NCBI GenBank assembly: GCA_031761875.1
Contig: CP134492.1
Span: 4,216,001 to 4,280,000 of the forward strand
Length of the DNA stretch: 64,000 nt
Direction of reading: 5' to 3'
From: Bacillaceae bacterium IKA-2
GTDB lineage: Bacteria; Bacillota; Bacilli; Bacillales; Anaerobacillaceae
A program made the position numbers and the translations under genes. Each line of letters begins with the position of its first letter. The stretch's first letter is position 1. This document shows positions 18,415 through 26,618 of the stretch, piece by piece. Under the pieces are notes generated by a model that ran no database searches, was not told the DNA's origin, and was given only the letters and a program-made list of their open reading frames with translations.

Positions 18415-18460
18415 GGGTGTCAGACACCATGTGAACTACTTCACGTGGTGTCTGACACCC
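18415..18460. terminator. Bidirectional terminator formed by a GGTGTCAGACACC repeat
   Basis: GGGTGTCAGACACCA-T-GTGAA-CTAC-TTCAC-G-TGGTGTCTGACACCC is one long hairpin (about 20 bp with one internal mismatch), flanked by A7 on the left and CCAAAAAATTT on the right. The arms recur at 39012-39100. Confidence 0.8.
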
Positions 18461-18468
18461 CAAAAAAT

Positions 18469-19272
18469 TTATCTCGGTTGATTAGCTGAATAGAATTTTA
18501 AGGCAATATGGTCTTGAACCGGGATCCAAGCACCGATCCCTTGCTGGGTAACATTCTTGACTTCAATTCGCTTTTTACCGCCTTTAATAACTAAATAAAC
18601 CTCACCATATGTTACTTTTCCTTTTTCATTAGCTGCTGGCACATAGGAATATAAATAGCCAACCTGGCTTACAGGGACATTATAGACTTGTTCTTTTTTA
18701 GTTCCATGGCCAATTACTGTTGAAAAGGCTAATGGTAATCCAGAATTTTCTATTGCCTTAATCATCATCATTTTTTGTACATCTTCGCTATTAGCGATTT
18801 GTGCTGTTAATCCTCCACTAACTTTCTTTTGTTGATCCTGTGTATACTTAATTTGCCTCGGTTTGCTCGCACCACGGTTATCGTGATAATTTGTATTGAC
18901 CTTTTGATATTCCCAATTGACACTCGTTTCATTAGACTCATATGCTAATGGCCATTGTCCTAAATAAATAGAGGCGTTCAACATGAATGCCATTTTATTT
19001 CCTTTAATGGTAGATTCATTTAAAATCCGGATTAGTTCTGGATTTTCTATTTTCACATTGCCACTATCTAGTAGTTCCTGAGCCATCTTACTTGGCTGTA
19101 ATTGAGGTAAATCTTGTGTTGGATTCGGATACGTGTTTTCCTTTGAAATATTCAATACATAATTAGGTATTCCCGATTCCTTTTCTTCAGTTTTTTTATC
19201 ATTGGCCAAAGTCGCAAAAGGTTGAGCTATCAATAAGCATAAAACAGTCATAATTATTATTATATTTTTCAT
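18469..19272 (-). CDS. yfkD: YfkD-like secreted protein
   Basis: A 267-residue protein with a cleavable signal peptide (about 1-23, ending near TLAND) and no further membrane segment. The remainder is a YfkD-like domain (NESTIKGNKMAFMLNASIYL, VIGHGTKKEQVYNVPVSQ). Function unknown; B. subtilis yfkD is likewise next to yfkA. GGAGGAAG precedes the ATG. Confidence 0.8.
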   Translation of the reverse strand: MKNIIIIMTVLCLLIAQPFATLANDKKTEEKESGIPNYVLNISKENTYPNPTQDLPQLQPSKMAQELLDSGNVKIENPELIRILNESTIKGNKMAFMLNASIYLGQWPLAYESNETSVNWEYQKVNTNYHDNRGASKPRQIKYTQDQQKKVSGGLTAQIANSEDVQKMMMIKAIENSGLPLAFSTVIGHGTKKEQVYNVPVSQVGYLYSYVPAANEKGKVTYGEVYLVIKGGKKRIEVKNVTQQGIGAWIPVQDHIALKFYSANQPR

Positions 19273-19366
19273 TTGATTTTACTTCCTCCTAAAACAGTTT
19301 TCACTTCTATAGTGGTTACTGCTATTTTTTTCGAATTAGGAAGAATTTATCCATTTCAATTTTAAT

Positions 19367-19975
19367 TTAATTATAGCCGTGAACAAAACGCTCTAAATAA
19401 GGAAAAAACGATTGGATCATCGGCCCAATTGATAACGTTACAACAATTGTACCAACACCAATAGGCCCACCAAAAATAAATGCAAGAATCAATGCTGTAA
19501 TTTCGGCAATTGTTTTCCCTACCATTAAACTCACTTTTAAACGAGTTTGAATTGCCATCATTAAGCGATCAATTGGAATAATTGCAAATTTCCCTTGTAA
19601 GTAAGTCGCGATTCCACCGCCCATTAAGACGACCCCGCCCAGTAAAACAACGATTTGCATGGCAATTGTTCCTGGTACAAAGTTATCCAAAGCATATAAT
19701 AGCCAAAAATCGATAAAATATCCTAATAGAAGTACTGTAACAATCGCAATATATTCTGGTTTCGATCTCAAGATAATTGCGTTAACAAAAATTAAAATAA
19801 CTCCAATTAAAATAACCCAAGTACCAACAGTAAAGCCTAATAAAACTGACAGACCAACAGCCAAAGCATCCCATGCTCCGGCGCCAAGTCTTGAAATAAT
19901 TGTTAAACTTATTCCTAGGGATAAAATAAATAATCCTAAAAGAAAACTAATACCTCTCTTAATGTTTGTTCTCAT
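19367..19975 (-). CDS. YczE-like integral membrane protein
   Basis: A 202-residue protein with five to six hydrophobic segments; LGAGAWDALAVGLS near residue 30 and a GGPIGVGTI repeat-like element near 170 recall the YczE/YitT membrane family. B. subtilis YczE affects bacillomycin/surfactin production, but no such role can be inferred here. GGAGAGAG precedes the ATG. Confidence 0.7.
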   Translation of the reverse strand: MRTNIKRGISFLLGLFILSLGISLTIISRLGAGAWDALAVGLSVLLGFTVGTWVILIGVILIFVNAIILRSKPEYIAIVTVLLLGYFIDFWLLYALDNFVPGTIAMQIVVLLGGVVLMGGGIATYLQGKFAIIPIDRLMMAIQTRLKVSLMVGKTIAEITALILAFIFGGPIGVGTIVVTLSIGPMIQSFFPYLERFVHGYN

Positions 19976-20029
19976 CTATAACTCTCTCCTTGACCAATGA
20001 TTATTTGAAAATATTCTATCCTCTCAAGT

Positions 20030-20044
20030 GAATGAATTTCATTC
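20030..20044. repeat. Palindrome GAATGAATTTCATTC
   Basis: Perfect 7-1-7 palindrome identical to the end sequence of the MITE-like family (22575, 56234, 57590) joined to its own complement. It may be an excision remnant or a solo end. A near-identical palindrome is at 8639-8653. Confidence 0.4.
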
Positions 20045-20172
20045 TACATGAATATTATCATCGATAAACTGATTTACATTTAAGAATAATAATCACCTAT
20101 TTTTGGAAAATTAGATAGTAAGAAGATTAAAATGACCTAATTTTTTTGTTAAAGAAGGTGAGGCTCGACAAT

Positions 20173-20265
20173 ATGGATTTCCATTGGATCTGGAAAGCGA
20201 TTTTAATTGTAATCGCTGGAACACTTATTTTGCGCGTTGCTGGTAGAAAGTCAATATCTCAATAG
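20173..20265 (+). pseudogene. N-terminal fragment of a DUF421 (YetF-like) membrane protein
   Basis: The ATG at 20173 begins 30 residues ending TLILRVAGRKSISQ, the conserved start of DUF421/YetF-family membrane proteins, and then hits TAG. The rest of the gene (normally about 200 residues) is missing; only unrelated AT-rich sequence and a tandem repeat follow. AAAGAAGGTGAGG lies upstream, so a truncated peptide could still be translated. It is called a remnant. Confidence 0.65.
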
Positions 20266-20368
20266 TTTTCAATATGATTATAACAGGGATTTTTGTTAGT
20301 CCTTGAAGTATATCATTTCCACCGCGTCCACTGCCTAGGGTTAATCTGTTGGTTTTAATGATTAGATC

Positions 20369-20488
20369 AGTTTGGACAGTAAATCAAGTAGTTTGGACAG
20401 TAAACGCAGTAATTTCGACAGTAAAACAATATTTTGGACAGTAAACATAGTAATTTCGACAGTAAAACAATATTTTGAACAGTAAACG
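20369..20488. repeat. 20-bp tandem repeat, six units
   Basis: Imperfect direct repeat with the common core GACAGTAAA recurring every 20 bases (units start at about 20369, 20389, 20409, 20429, 20449 and 20469). Units alternate between TTTGGACAGTAAA and TTTCGACAGTAAA. It lies between the DUF421 fragment and the 20632 gene in an otherwise empty 366-base gap (20266-20631). The only other thing of note there is the promoter space of the following gene. Confidence 0.85.
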
Positions 20489-20631
20489 TAGTAAAATTCC
20501 AACAATTATTAGTAAAACGAATGTTATTATTCAACAAAATCGAATTTTATCGGTACTTTGTTCCAAAAAAATGTATGAAAACAAAATTAATAGATAAATT
20601 AACTAAAGAGGATTTGAAGGGAGCCAAATAA

Positions 20632-21039
20632 ATGGACACACAACATTTAAGACAAGAAGTCATTAACATTATTGATCATGATCATCTAGGTGTTTTATCA
20701 ACAATCGAAGGAAGTAAGCCCCATGCAAGGTATATGATGTTTTTCCATGATGAATTACAACTTTATACTGCTACAAATAAGAAAACCCATAAAGTTGATG
20801 AAATAGAATCTAACCCCAATGTTCATGTGCTCTTAGGTTATGACCGCAAAGGTGATAAATATATTGAGCTTCAAGGAAAGGCCAGTATTGTCAATGACCA
20901 AGATTTAAAAGAAAAATATTGGAATGACCAATTAAAACCTTGGTTAGAAGGTCCTAACGATCCAGAGTATTGTTTATTACAAATCAACCCTGAACATATT
21001 GAGTTAATTGATGGAAATAACGAAACAACTGTCATTTAA
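20632..21039 (+). CDS. Pyridoxamine 5'-phosphate oxidase-like general stress protein
   Basis: A 135-residue split-barrel flavin-binding protein resembling general stress protein 26 (YdaG) of B. subtilis: HDHLGVLSTIEGSKPHARYM, then NPNVHVLLGYDRKGDKYIEL. Such proteins bind FMN or F420-like cofactors; the reaction here is unknown. GAAGGGAG precedes ATG. No convincing sigma-B promoter was recognised. It is followed by a terminator. Confidence 0.8.
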   Translation: MDTQHLRQEVINIIDHDHLGVLSTIEGSKPHARYMMFFHDELQLYTATNKKTHKVDEIESNPNVHVLLGYDRKGDKYIELQGKASIVNDQDLKEKYWNDQLKPWLEGPNDPEYCLLQINPEHIELIDGNNETTVI

Positions 21040-21045
21040 AAGTCA

Positions 21046-21092
21046 AAACCTAAGGCCTCCCGCTGATAATTTGTGGAAGCTTTAGGTTTTTC
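21046..21092 (+). terminator. Terminator after the stress-protein gene
   Basis: AAACCTAA(GGC...) pairs with (GC)TTTAGGTTT, followed by TTCTTG; stem of 8-10 bp. Confidence 0.7.
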
Positions 21093-21167
21093 TTGTAACA
21101 TTCTCTAGAAACGTTACAATATAGATTGAGTATTTCACTCGATCTTTTTTTTGAATGGAGTTTTTTT

Positions 21168-22370
21168 ATGGTAGTAGAAAAAAATAATCCTGTCTATCGT
21201 TATTGGGTTTTAGTCGGAATGGTACTTATCGCTGGTTTTTCTCAAGGAATGTTACTTCCTTTATTAGCAATTATGCTTGAACAAGTTGGTGTATCTTCCT
21301 CAATGAATGGACTTAACGCCGCTGGTCTATATATCGGTATCTTATTAGTGTCACCTTTTATTGAAAAACCCGTACGGCATTTTGGTTATAAACCCGTTAT
21401 TGTAACAGGTTTGATTGTAATATCCTCTTCATTAATTTTATTTCCATTTTGGCAAGTGTTTTGGTTTTGGTTTATACTAAGAATTATTGTTGGTATTGGT
21501 GATAATCTAATTCATTTTGCAACTCAAGTTTGGATTACATCAACCAGCCCAAAAGATAAGCGTGGACGGAATTTATCGATTTATGGGTTAGCGTTTGGAA
21601 TCGGCTTTGGAATTGGTCCATTAATGACTCGACTTCTTTCTATTAATGAATATTTACCGTTTTTTATCGCCTCTATTACTAGCCTTTTATCTTGGTTTTT
21701 CGTCATGCTACTAAAAAATGAGTGGCCTGACAGAGAAATTGAAACAGCTTCAAAACTTAGCACTACTGCAAGATATAAAAAAGTCATTTCTTTAGCTTGG
21801 TTCGCTCTTTTGCCGGCATTTTGTTTTGGATTTTTGGAAGCATCTTTACATGGTAACTTCCCTGTTTATGCACTAAGATCCGGAATGACGATAGAAACAG
21901 TTTCAATTCTTCTTCCTTCATTTGTAGTTGGTAGTTTAATTACCCAACTTCCTTTAGGAATACTCAGTGACAAAATCGGCCGTAAAAAAGTAATCCTTGC
22001 AGTTATTGCGTTCGGATTTAGCGCATTTATGACCATGCCTTTCGTCGAACAATCATTAATAAGTTTACTAATATGCTTTATTTTGGCTGGAATGTTTTTA
22101 GGGTCGCTATTTTCTTTAGGAATTGCTTATTTAGCCGATTTAATTCCAGGTTATTTACTTCCAACTGGAAATGTAATGCTTGCTGTTTGCTTTGCATTAG
22201 GAAGCATTGTTGGACCTGTCGTTGGCGGGGTTTTCATTGATATTTTTGAAACCGGAAGTATTTTTTATTCAATTAGCGGGATGTTATTGATCGTTTTTGT
22301 TGCAGGGATTATTTTCCAACCAGCTGACGATGTACATGCCAGCAAAGTAGAAACTCATGAAGCAATATAA
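21168..22370 (+). CDS. MFS transporter (YfkF-like)
   Basis: A 400-residue major facilitator with about 12 membrane segments. Motif A-like DKIGRKKV lies in the central loop (about 270) and a conserved GIGDNLIHFATQVW in TM4. The start at 21168 is chosen for GGAG seven bases upstream; an ATG 14 codons earlier lacks a site. It resembles the drug-efflux subgroup, and B. subtilis yfkF is also close to yfkD, but the substrate is unknown. A 9-bp tandem repeat covers its stop codon. Confidence 0.85.
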   Translation: MVVEKNNPVYRYWVLVGMVLIAGFSQGMLLPLLAIMLEQVGVSSSMNGLNAAGLYIGILLVSPFIEKPVRHFGYKPVIVTGLIVISSSLILFPFWQVFWFWFILRIIVGIGDNLIHFATQVWITSTSPKDKRGRNLSIYGLAFGIGFGIGPLMTRLLSINEYLPFFIASITSLLSWFFVMLLKNEWPDREIETASKLSTTARYKKVISLAWFALLPAFCFGFLEASLHGNFPVYALRSGMTIETVSILLPSFVVGSLITQLPLGILSDKIGRKKVILAVIAFGFSAFMTMPFVEQSLISLLICFILAGMFLGSLFSLGIAYLADLIPGYLLPTGNVMLAVCFALGSIVGPVVGGVFIDIFETGSIFYSISGMLLIVFVAGIIFQPADDVHASKVETHEAI

Positions 22371-22410
22371 GTAATATAAGTAATATAAGTAATATAAGTA
22401 ATATAAGACA
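22363..22410 (+). repeat. 9-bp tandem repeat TAATATAAG across the MFS stop codon
   Basis: TAATATAAG is repeated about five times with a degenerate first unit (CAATATAAG) that contains the TAA stop of the transporter gene. Confidence 0.85.
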
Positions 22411-22560
22411 GTATCGATTATTGTCAAATTATGCTTTATCAACCAAGAAAAGCTCAAGCTCCTCGAGCGGCTAGGTGCTGCTCCTGCGGTTACTCGTCGC
22501 AAAATCAGCTATGAAGTAACTCAATGATGTGTCTTGGAGCTAGAAAGACACGAAAATTTT
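22371..22560. repeat. Degenerate GCTC/GCGC-type repeat after the MFS gene
   Basis: From about 22443: AAAAGCTCAAGCTCCTCGAGC, then about 75 bases later TTGGAGCTAGAAAGACACGA. It is a diverged relative of the repeats at 1574, 14461 and 55300. No gene is seen in the 443-base gap 22371-22813; it holds this repeat, the 9-bp tandem repeat, a MITE-like element and a terminator. Confidence 0.5.
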
Positions 22561-22574
22561 ATGATTTCTTACTT

Positions 22575-22690
22575 GAATGAATTTCATAATACTAATAAGC
22601 TAGCCACATAAAGCTACATCCAGTTGAAAATGTTTTAATTAAACTATATAATACCCTAGTGGCACTGAATCTGAATTATGAAATTCATTT
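22575..22690. mobile_element. MITE-like element, copy 1 (116 bp)
   Basis: Begins GAATGAATTTCATAAT and ends ATTATGAAATTCATTT, 13-bp terminal inverted repeats. TTACTT is found at both junctions (22569-22574 and 22689-22694), possibly a target duplication. Interior blocks GCTAGCCACAT.AAGCTACATC and AGTGGC.CTGAATCTG occur in the opposite orientation in the element at 57590-57733. No coding capacity. Confidence 0.75.
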
Positions 22691-22707
22691 ACTTTTCGAC
22701 AAAATAA

Positions 22708-22745
22708 AACAACAGCCTTCTAAAACGAAGACTGTTGTTTTTTTA
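22708..22745. terminator. Bidirectional terminator
   Basis: AACAACAG-C-CTTC-TAAAAC-GAAG-A-CTGTTGTT followed by seven T on the plus strand; on the minus strand it follows the 22814 gene and leads into TTTTATTTTG. Confidence 0.85.
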
Positions 22746-22813
22746 TGATTCTTAAGTACGTCAACTTCAAAAAATCAGCGTATTTGTTATGTTTGGTGTT
22801 AATTACAATTTAC

Positions 22814-23608
22814 TTACACTACAAGTAATTCCTTGTAGATCAGTTCATTTAGTTCTTTACCTGAAAATGTTTTCCTTAGTACATTTTTTATTGGCAGCTT
22901 TAACTCATTTTCTAAATTAGTAAGATACTCGGCTTGGCCAATAATGTGAACATGCTTCCATCCATACTTCTTACTGTCTTGTTCAATTAAAGGCAACATG
23001 CTACGTACCCAACGCTGTTGATTAGCGATAACTCTCTCTTGATATTGGTCACGGTGGTTGGCACCTGAAGCCGTTTTTGCCGTTGCTGCCGCCCCTTCGA
23101 ACTTCCGCCAATCATCTGTATATGCATCGAATTTATATTGATTAGTTACTTCCATTTCTCCTAATGCAGTATTTATCAAAATGATTTCATCTTCATTAGC
23201 AACAATAACTCCACATGAGGGGAAGTCATTTTGAATTGATTCTATTTGCAGTAACTCTGGATAGCCCTCCCAGAAAAAATCAGTTTCTACAGGTATTTGT
23301 AAAAAGTGAACCGAGAAAAGATCGTTCTTATTCGAAGCGAAAATGACAATACTCTTTTGAAAGTTTGGAATAGAGTCATAAACTGTTTTTTCAACTTTTT
23401 TCATTAATTTAGTATACCTTTTTAACTCGTCTTGATTACCACTTAATTCAGTATAAGACTGTAACTTTTTGAGACCGTTTTTCAGTCTTATTTTCCAAGA
23501 TCCATTTTGACATTCACTTCGATCAGTATTTAAGTAAATAGATAATACTTTCTCTCCTTCAAGATACTCATGACCTTTTAGTTCCTTAATTACATCTACT
23601 AATGACAT
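22814..23608 (-). CDS. aeRF1-type release-factor-like protein (VLRF1 family)
   Basis: A 264-residue protein related to the bacterial archaeo-eukaryotic release factor superfamily: opening LKGHEYLEGEKVLSIYLNTD, central GVIVANEDEIILINTALGEM, then GANHRDQYQERVIANQQRW and WKHVHIIGQAEYLTNLENEL (eRF1 domain 3-like). No GGQ hydrolysis motif is seen. Members are thought to act on ribosomes or stalled peptidyl-tRNA; here the role is not established. AAAGGAGGA precedes ATG. Confidence 0.75.
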   Translation of the reverse strand: MSLVDVIKELKGHEYLEGEKVLSIYLNTDRSECQNGSWKIRLKNGLKKLQSYTELSGNQDELKRYTKLMKKVEKTVYDSIPNFQKSIVIFASNKNDLFSVHFLQIPVETDFFWEGYPELLQIESIQNDFPSCGVIVANEDEIILINTALGEMEVTNQYKFDAYTDDWRKFEGAAATAKTASGANHRDQYQERVIANQQRWVRSMLPLIEQDSKKYGWKHVHIIGQAEYLTNLENELKLPIKNVLRKTFSGKELNELIYKELLVV

Positions 23609-24056
23609 TAAAATCCTCCTTTAAAATATAGACTACTTACTTATAACCTAAATCGCTGATTAGCAAACATTTATTTTTTTCCAAAAAAAATAAACAGTCC
23701 GCAAACTTAACGATTCCCCAATTGTAGTTTCGAAAATAACTAATCACGCACCAAAAGAAGGCAATCACAGGAATGTGATTGCCTTCATAACCCATTTACA
23801 CATAGCTACATTTCAAAATCAATGTTATAGGGCCGTAGCGGTTTTTGTCTGCCGTAAACACCTCTTTCAATTAGTGATAATTACCGTTGAACTACAATTA
23901 CCTTGTCCAATGCTATCACACCCCTCATGAGATGAAGCTTCAAAAAACTTATTCACTTTCCTTACATCATATTGAATGACTAGCTTGTGTATCTGGATTT
24001 CACGAAGAAGATTTTGATGTCCCCTTCACTAATTAGCCTTTACATAAGAAGAAATA
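23609..24056. other. 448-base gap with one strong hairpin
   Basis: A perfect 13-bp stem GAAGGCAATCACA/TGTGATTGCCTTC with loop GGAA sits at 23757-23786. It has no T-run, so it may be an RNA element or terminator-like repeat. The rest (23790-24056) has no convincing reading frame; several stops interrupt every frame and I recognise no homology. Confidence 0.5.
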
Positions 24057-24458
24057 TTATGTAACCTTTTTTTCTTCAATATTTTCAGTTATAATTTCAG
24101 CATCATTTTTCTTTTTTGTGCTTTCAAACATCGTCATTAGCTGGTCTTTAGTATCTTGAGCCACCTGGATCACTTCTGCGGAACTAGTTTTTAATTTCTT
24201 AATATTTCCTGATATAGCCTTTAAATCACTGTTTGTATCGTCAATAGCTTTCGTCACTTTACTGCTAGCCGCTTTCATTTGGTCAATTATTCCACTTCGA
24301 TTTTCATTTAAAAACTTAAAAAAATCAGCTGTTGTCTTGCTGCAAGTTGTCATACAACCACTAACCTTGGACTTAGATGATGCAGCGATAACTACAGACC
24401 CAATAATTCCTCCAATAATAACACTACGTATTAGAAGCTTTTTATTTTCTTCTTCCAT
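24057..24458 (-). CDS. YtxH-like small membrane-anchored protein
   Basis: A 133-residue protein with one N-terminal hydrophobic segment (about 10-27, containing GGIIGSVVIAASSKSK) and a long amphipathic helix to the C-terminus. The layout is like YtxH-type proteins. Function unknown. The start at 24458 is preferred for GGGAG eight bases upstream over an ATG three codons earlier. Confidence 0.6.
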   Translation of the reverse strand: MEEENKKLLIRSVIIGGIIGSVVIAASSKSKVSGCMTTCSKTTADFFKFLNENRSGIIDQMKAASSKVTKAIDDTNSDLKAISGNIKKLKTSSAEVIQVAQDTKDQLMTMFESTKKKNDAEIITENIEEKKVT

Positions 24459-24598
24459 CTTCAACACTCCCTATCCCAAAGTAACATAGTTACATTTTAA
24501 CAATGTTTCAGCTAAATCGGGCGTTAATTTTAAAAAATATTATCTAGCAGCTATTTTTTCGTTTATAAACTTCACTATTGCGATGAATGAGCACCCAC

Positions 24599-25564
24599 TC
24601 ACCTTAATTTATAAAAAATAAAGCCGTCTCTATTCGTAGTTTCAATTTCTTCTCTTGCTACTAATAAATCTAAATGACCAATTATTTCAGACATCGTTAG
24701 CGTTGGTTCATGCATAAAGACGCGAGGAAAATATTGTTTACAAATTTCAAAGCTAGAAATCCCCTCACTTGGTATCATCCGCTTCAACCGAGCTGCTTTT
24801 TCGTCATGCTCCTTAAAACGACTTTCTAACAAGCCTTTCAAGTCTTCAACTTCCTCACCATGACCTGAATAAACTTTCCTGACATCTAGCCGAAGACATT
24901 TTTGCAATGAGTCTCGGTACTGTAACAAAGTAAGGGGTCGTGATTCCTCCTGAATATATGGTGGTTCTAATATTGCATTTGATGAAATATGAGAAATTAT
25001 ATGGTCTCCACCAAGTAACAAGCCCTCTTTTTCATCATACAAAGAGATGTGACTTTGTGCATGTCCTGGTGTCTCTATTACTGACCAACCCGGTAAACCA
25101 TCAAGCTTGTCACCTTCTTTAATCTCAACATCAAGACCACGCTCACCTGTGAAAGAAAGGAATTCATTATTTTGTTTTATCATCTTCTCAATTAACTCTT
25201 CTGTAACGCCTTGTTTCTTAAAAAAACCTTTTAAATATTTTTCGACAAATAAAAGAAAATCTGCTTTTTTTGTCAACCAAGCTTCGTTTTTATAATGACC
25301 AATTATTTTTGCATTAGGAAACACATCTTCTATTAAACCAACATGATCAGGGTGATGATGGGTTAAAATTATTTGTTCAATATCATTTGTACGATAACCT
25401 AATTGTTGAAGTGATTCCAAAAGAACATTTTTTGCAGCTAGTGTTCTAGGGCCCGTATCAACTAAAGTTAACGCATCACCTTTTACTAAATAAACGTTCA
25501 CTGGACCTACTAAAAATGGCGTCGGTAATACTATTTTTTCAATTTCTTTTGTCTTAGAAAGCAT
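24599..25564 (-). CDS. MBL-fold metallo-hydrolase
   Basis: A 321-residue metallo-beta-lactamase-fold hydrolase. Metal motif THHHPDHVG is at about 71-79, with further ligands in ETPGHAQSH (about 165) and GGDHI. The C-terminal part (from about 260) is the helical extension (winged-helix-like, FPRVFMHEPTLTMSEIIGHL) common in a YobT/LACTB2-like group. Substrate unknown. An AAGGGAG site lies unusually far (about 14 bases) from the ATG. Confidence 0.85.
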   Translation of the reverse strand: MLSKTKEIEKIVLPTPFLVGPVNVYLVKGDALTLVDTGPRTLAAKNVLLESLQQLGYRTNDIEQIILTHHHPDHVGLIEDVFPNAKIIGHYKNEAWLTKKADFLLFVEKYLKGFFKKQGVTEELIEKMIKQNNEFLSFTGERGLDVEIKEGDKLDGLPGWSVIETPGHAQSHISLYDEKEGLLLGGDHIISHISSNAILEPPYIQEESRPLTLLQYRDSLQKCLRLDVRKVYSGHGEEVEDLKGLLESRFKEHDEKAARLKRMIPSEGISSFEICKQYFPRVFMHEPTLTMSEIIGHLDLLVAREEIETTNRDGFIFYKLR

Positions 25565-25722
25565 TTAAGCTTTGCAACTCCCTTCAAGTAAAGATTTCTA
25601 TAAAGTACATTTTACAATATAATATATATATATGTTAGTTTTTTCTCAATGCTGTATTTGAATCCACTACTAAATATTGATTTTAAGAGAGATACGGTAT
25701 TATTTTTTGTTTAAACTCATTA

Positions 25723-25765
25723 AAAAAAAAAAGAGCTTAACTTAATATCATTAAGTTAAACTCAC
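25723..25765 (-). terminator. Terminator of the 49-residue gene
   Basis: On the minus strand, GAG-TTTAACTTAAT-GAT-ATTAAGTTAA-GCTC followed by eleven T. It lies directly behind the short CDS at 25773. Confidence 0.8.
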
Positions 25766-25772
25766 TACTTTA

Positions 25773-25922
25773 TTAATTATAAGCCTCAGTAAGATAAACA
25801 TCAGTATCTAGTTTTTCAAATCCACTAACTTCAGGATTTTCTAGACCTTTTAGTTCTTTGCTCAAACGATCAATTGTTCTTTTCATTTCCTCTAGAACTT
25901 TCACATCTACTGTTACCGTCAT
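25773..25922 (-). CDS. Small hypothetical protein, 49 aa
   Basis: ATG at 25922 preceded by a G-rich site (GGGGGGGA, 8 bases away) opens 49 codons: MTVTVDVKVLEEMKRTIDRL at the start, ELKGLENPEVSGFEKLDTDV in the second half, ending TEAYN. It is helical and acidic, with no membrane segment, and has its own strong terminator. I do not recognise the family. A perfect cre site lies 120 bases upstream, so it may be under catabolite control. Well-placed signals on both sides argue that it is real. Confidence 0.6.
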   Translation of the reverse strand: MTVTVDVKVLEEMKRTIDRLSKELKGLENPEVSGFEKLDTDVYLTEAYN

Positions 25923-26041
25923 AAGATGTCCCCCCCAACTTTTCTACTTTAGAGTATTCATTCCCGTTTAAAATTAAATTAGTTTTACTTATGTGAATAT
26001 TCTAATAAATTAAAAGACTTTTGTATATAGCGATTTAACGC

Positions 26042-26055
26042 TGTAAACGGTTACA
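26042..26055. promoter_or_regulatory. Perfect CcpA cre consensus
   Basis: TGTAAACGGTTACA matches TGWAANCGNTNWCA at every fixed position. It lies between the divergent small gene at 25922 (minus) and fbpB-like gene at 26263 (plus), in a 340-base gap otherwise without a gene. A DnaA-box-like TGTGGATAA occurs at 26124-26132 and a single Fur half-site TGATAAT at 26149. Confidence 0.6.
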
Positions 26056-26262
26056 ATTGTGACAATTTTGTGAACCTTGCTTAGCTTGACTAATTATCTC
26101 CTTCAATTTGATGTGGACAAGTCTGTGGATAACCACTTAAAAAATAACTGATAATTAGAAAAATAAAATAATTCAAAATATTGTAACATTTGAAGCACTT
26201 TATTTTGTTAAAGAAGAGGTATAATTGAGTTATCAAAAATTCAGAAAAGGGAACGATGCCGC

Positions 26263-26400
26263 ATGAGACGTATATATAGTAAATCATTTGAAGAGCTTGT
26301 CGAGGAGAATAAACTAGAGTTAATGAACAACCCTGCTGAAATCAAAAAGCTTGAGATAAAATTAGAAAAGAAACAGCTTAATTATTCTAAGAAAAATTAA
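26263..26400 (+). CDS. fbpB: FbpB-family small basic protein
   Basis: A 45-residue basic protein, MRRIYSKSFEELVEENK at the start and a Lys-rich helical tail. This resembles FbpB, which in B. subtilis is a Fur-regulated co-factor for the iron-sparing small RNA FsrA. TATAAT at 26219-26224 is a plausible -10; AAAAGGG lies about 11 bases before ATG. Only one Fur half-site was seen upstream, so iron control is unproven. It ends before a strong terminator. Confidence 0.75.
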   Translation: MRRIYSKSFEELVEENKLELMNNPAEIKKLEIKLEKKQLNYSKKN

Positions 26401-26479
26401 ATAATTGATTAATTTTCTTTTCCATTGATAACTTAGTGAATTTCATAATCTTATTAAATTCTTTTAATTTAAATATCAG

Positions 26480-26532
26480 AAAAACCAAGATCTCTCTTCC
26501 TTCATATTTTGGGAAGAGATCTTGGTTTTTCT
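26480..26532 (+). terminator. Terminator after the fbpB-like gene
   Basis: AAAACCAAGATCTCT... pairs with ...AGATCTTGGTTTTT; a stem of more than 15 bp ending in T5. Confidence 0.85.
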
Positions 26533-26618
26533 GCTATATTAGAATGTAAAATGCTAACAATAGCTTCTGGTAGACATCACTCCAAGTTCAAAAGCTATCC
26601 AATTTCTTAGCTACTAAT

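Noticed and set aside
20369-20488. Tandem repeat as a CRISPR array
   Set aside because: The period is only 20 bases with no separate spacers and no cas genes in the window.
26124-26132. DnaA-box-like TGTGGATAA
   Set aside because: Single site with no cluster, no dnaA/dnaN nearby; not evidence of an origin.
26090-26287. 65-codon frame antisense to the fbpB promoter region
   Set aside because: Overlaps a better-supported small gene on the other strand; Phe/Ile/Tyr-rich and without a start signal.
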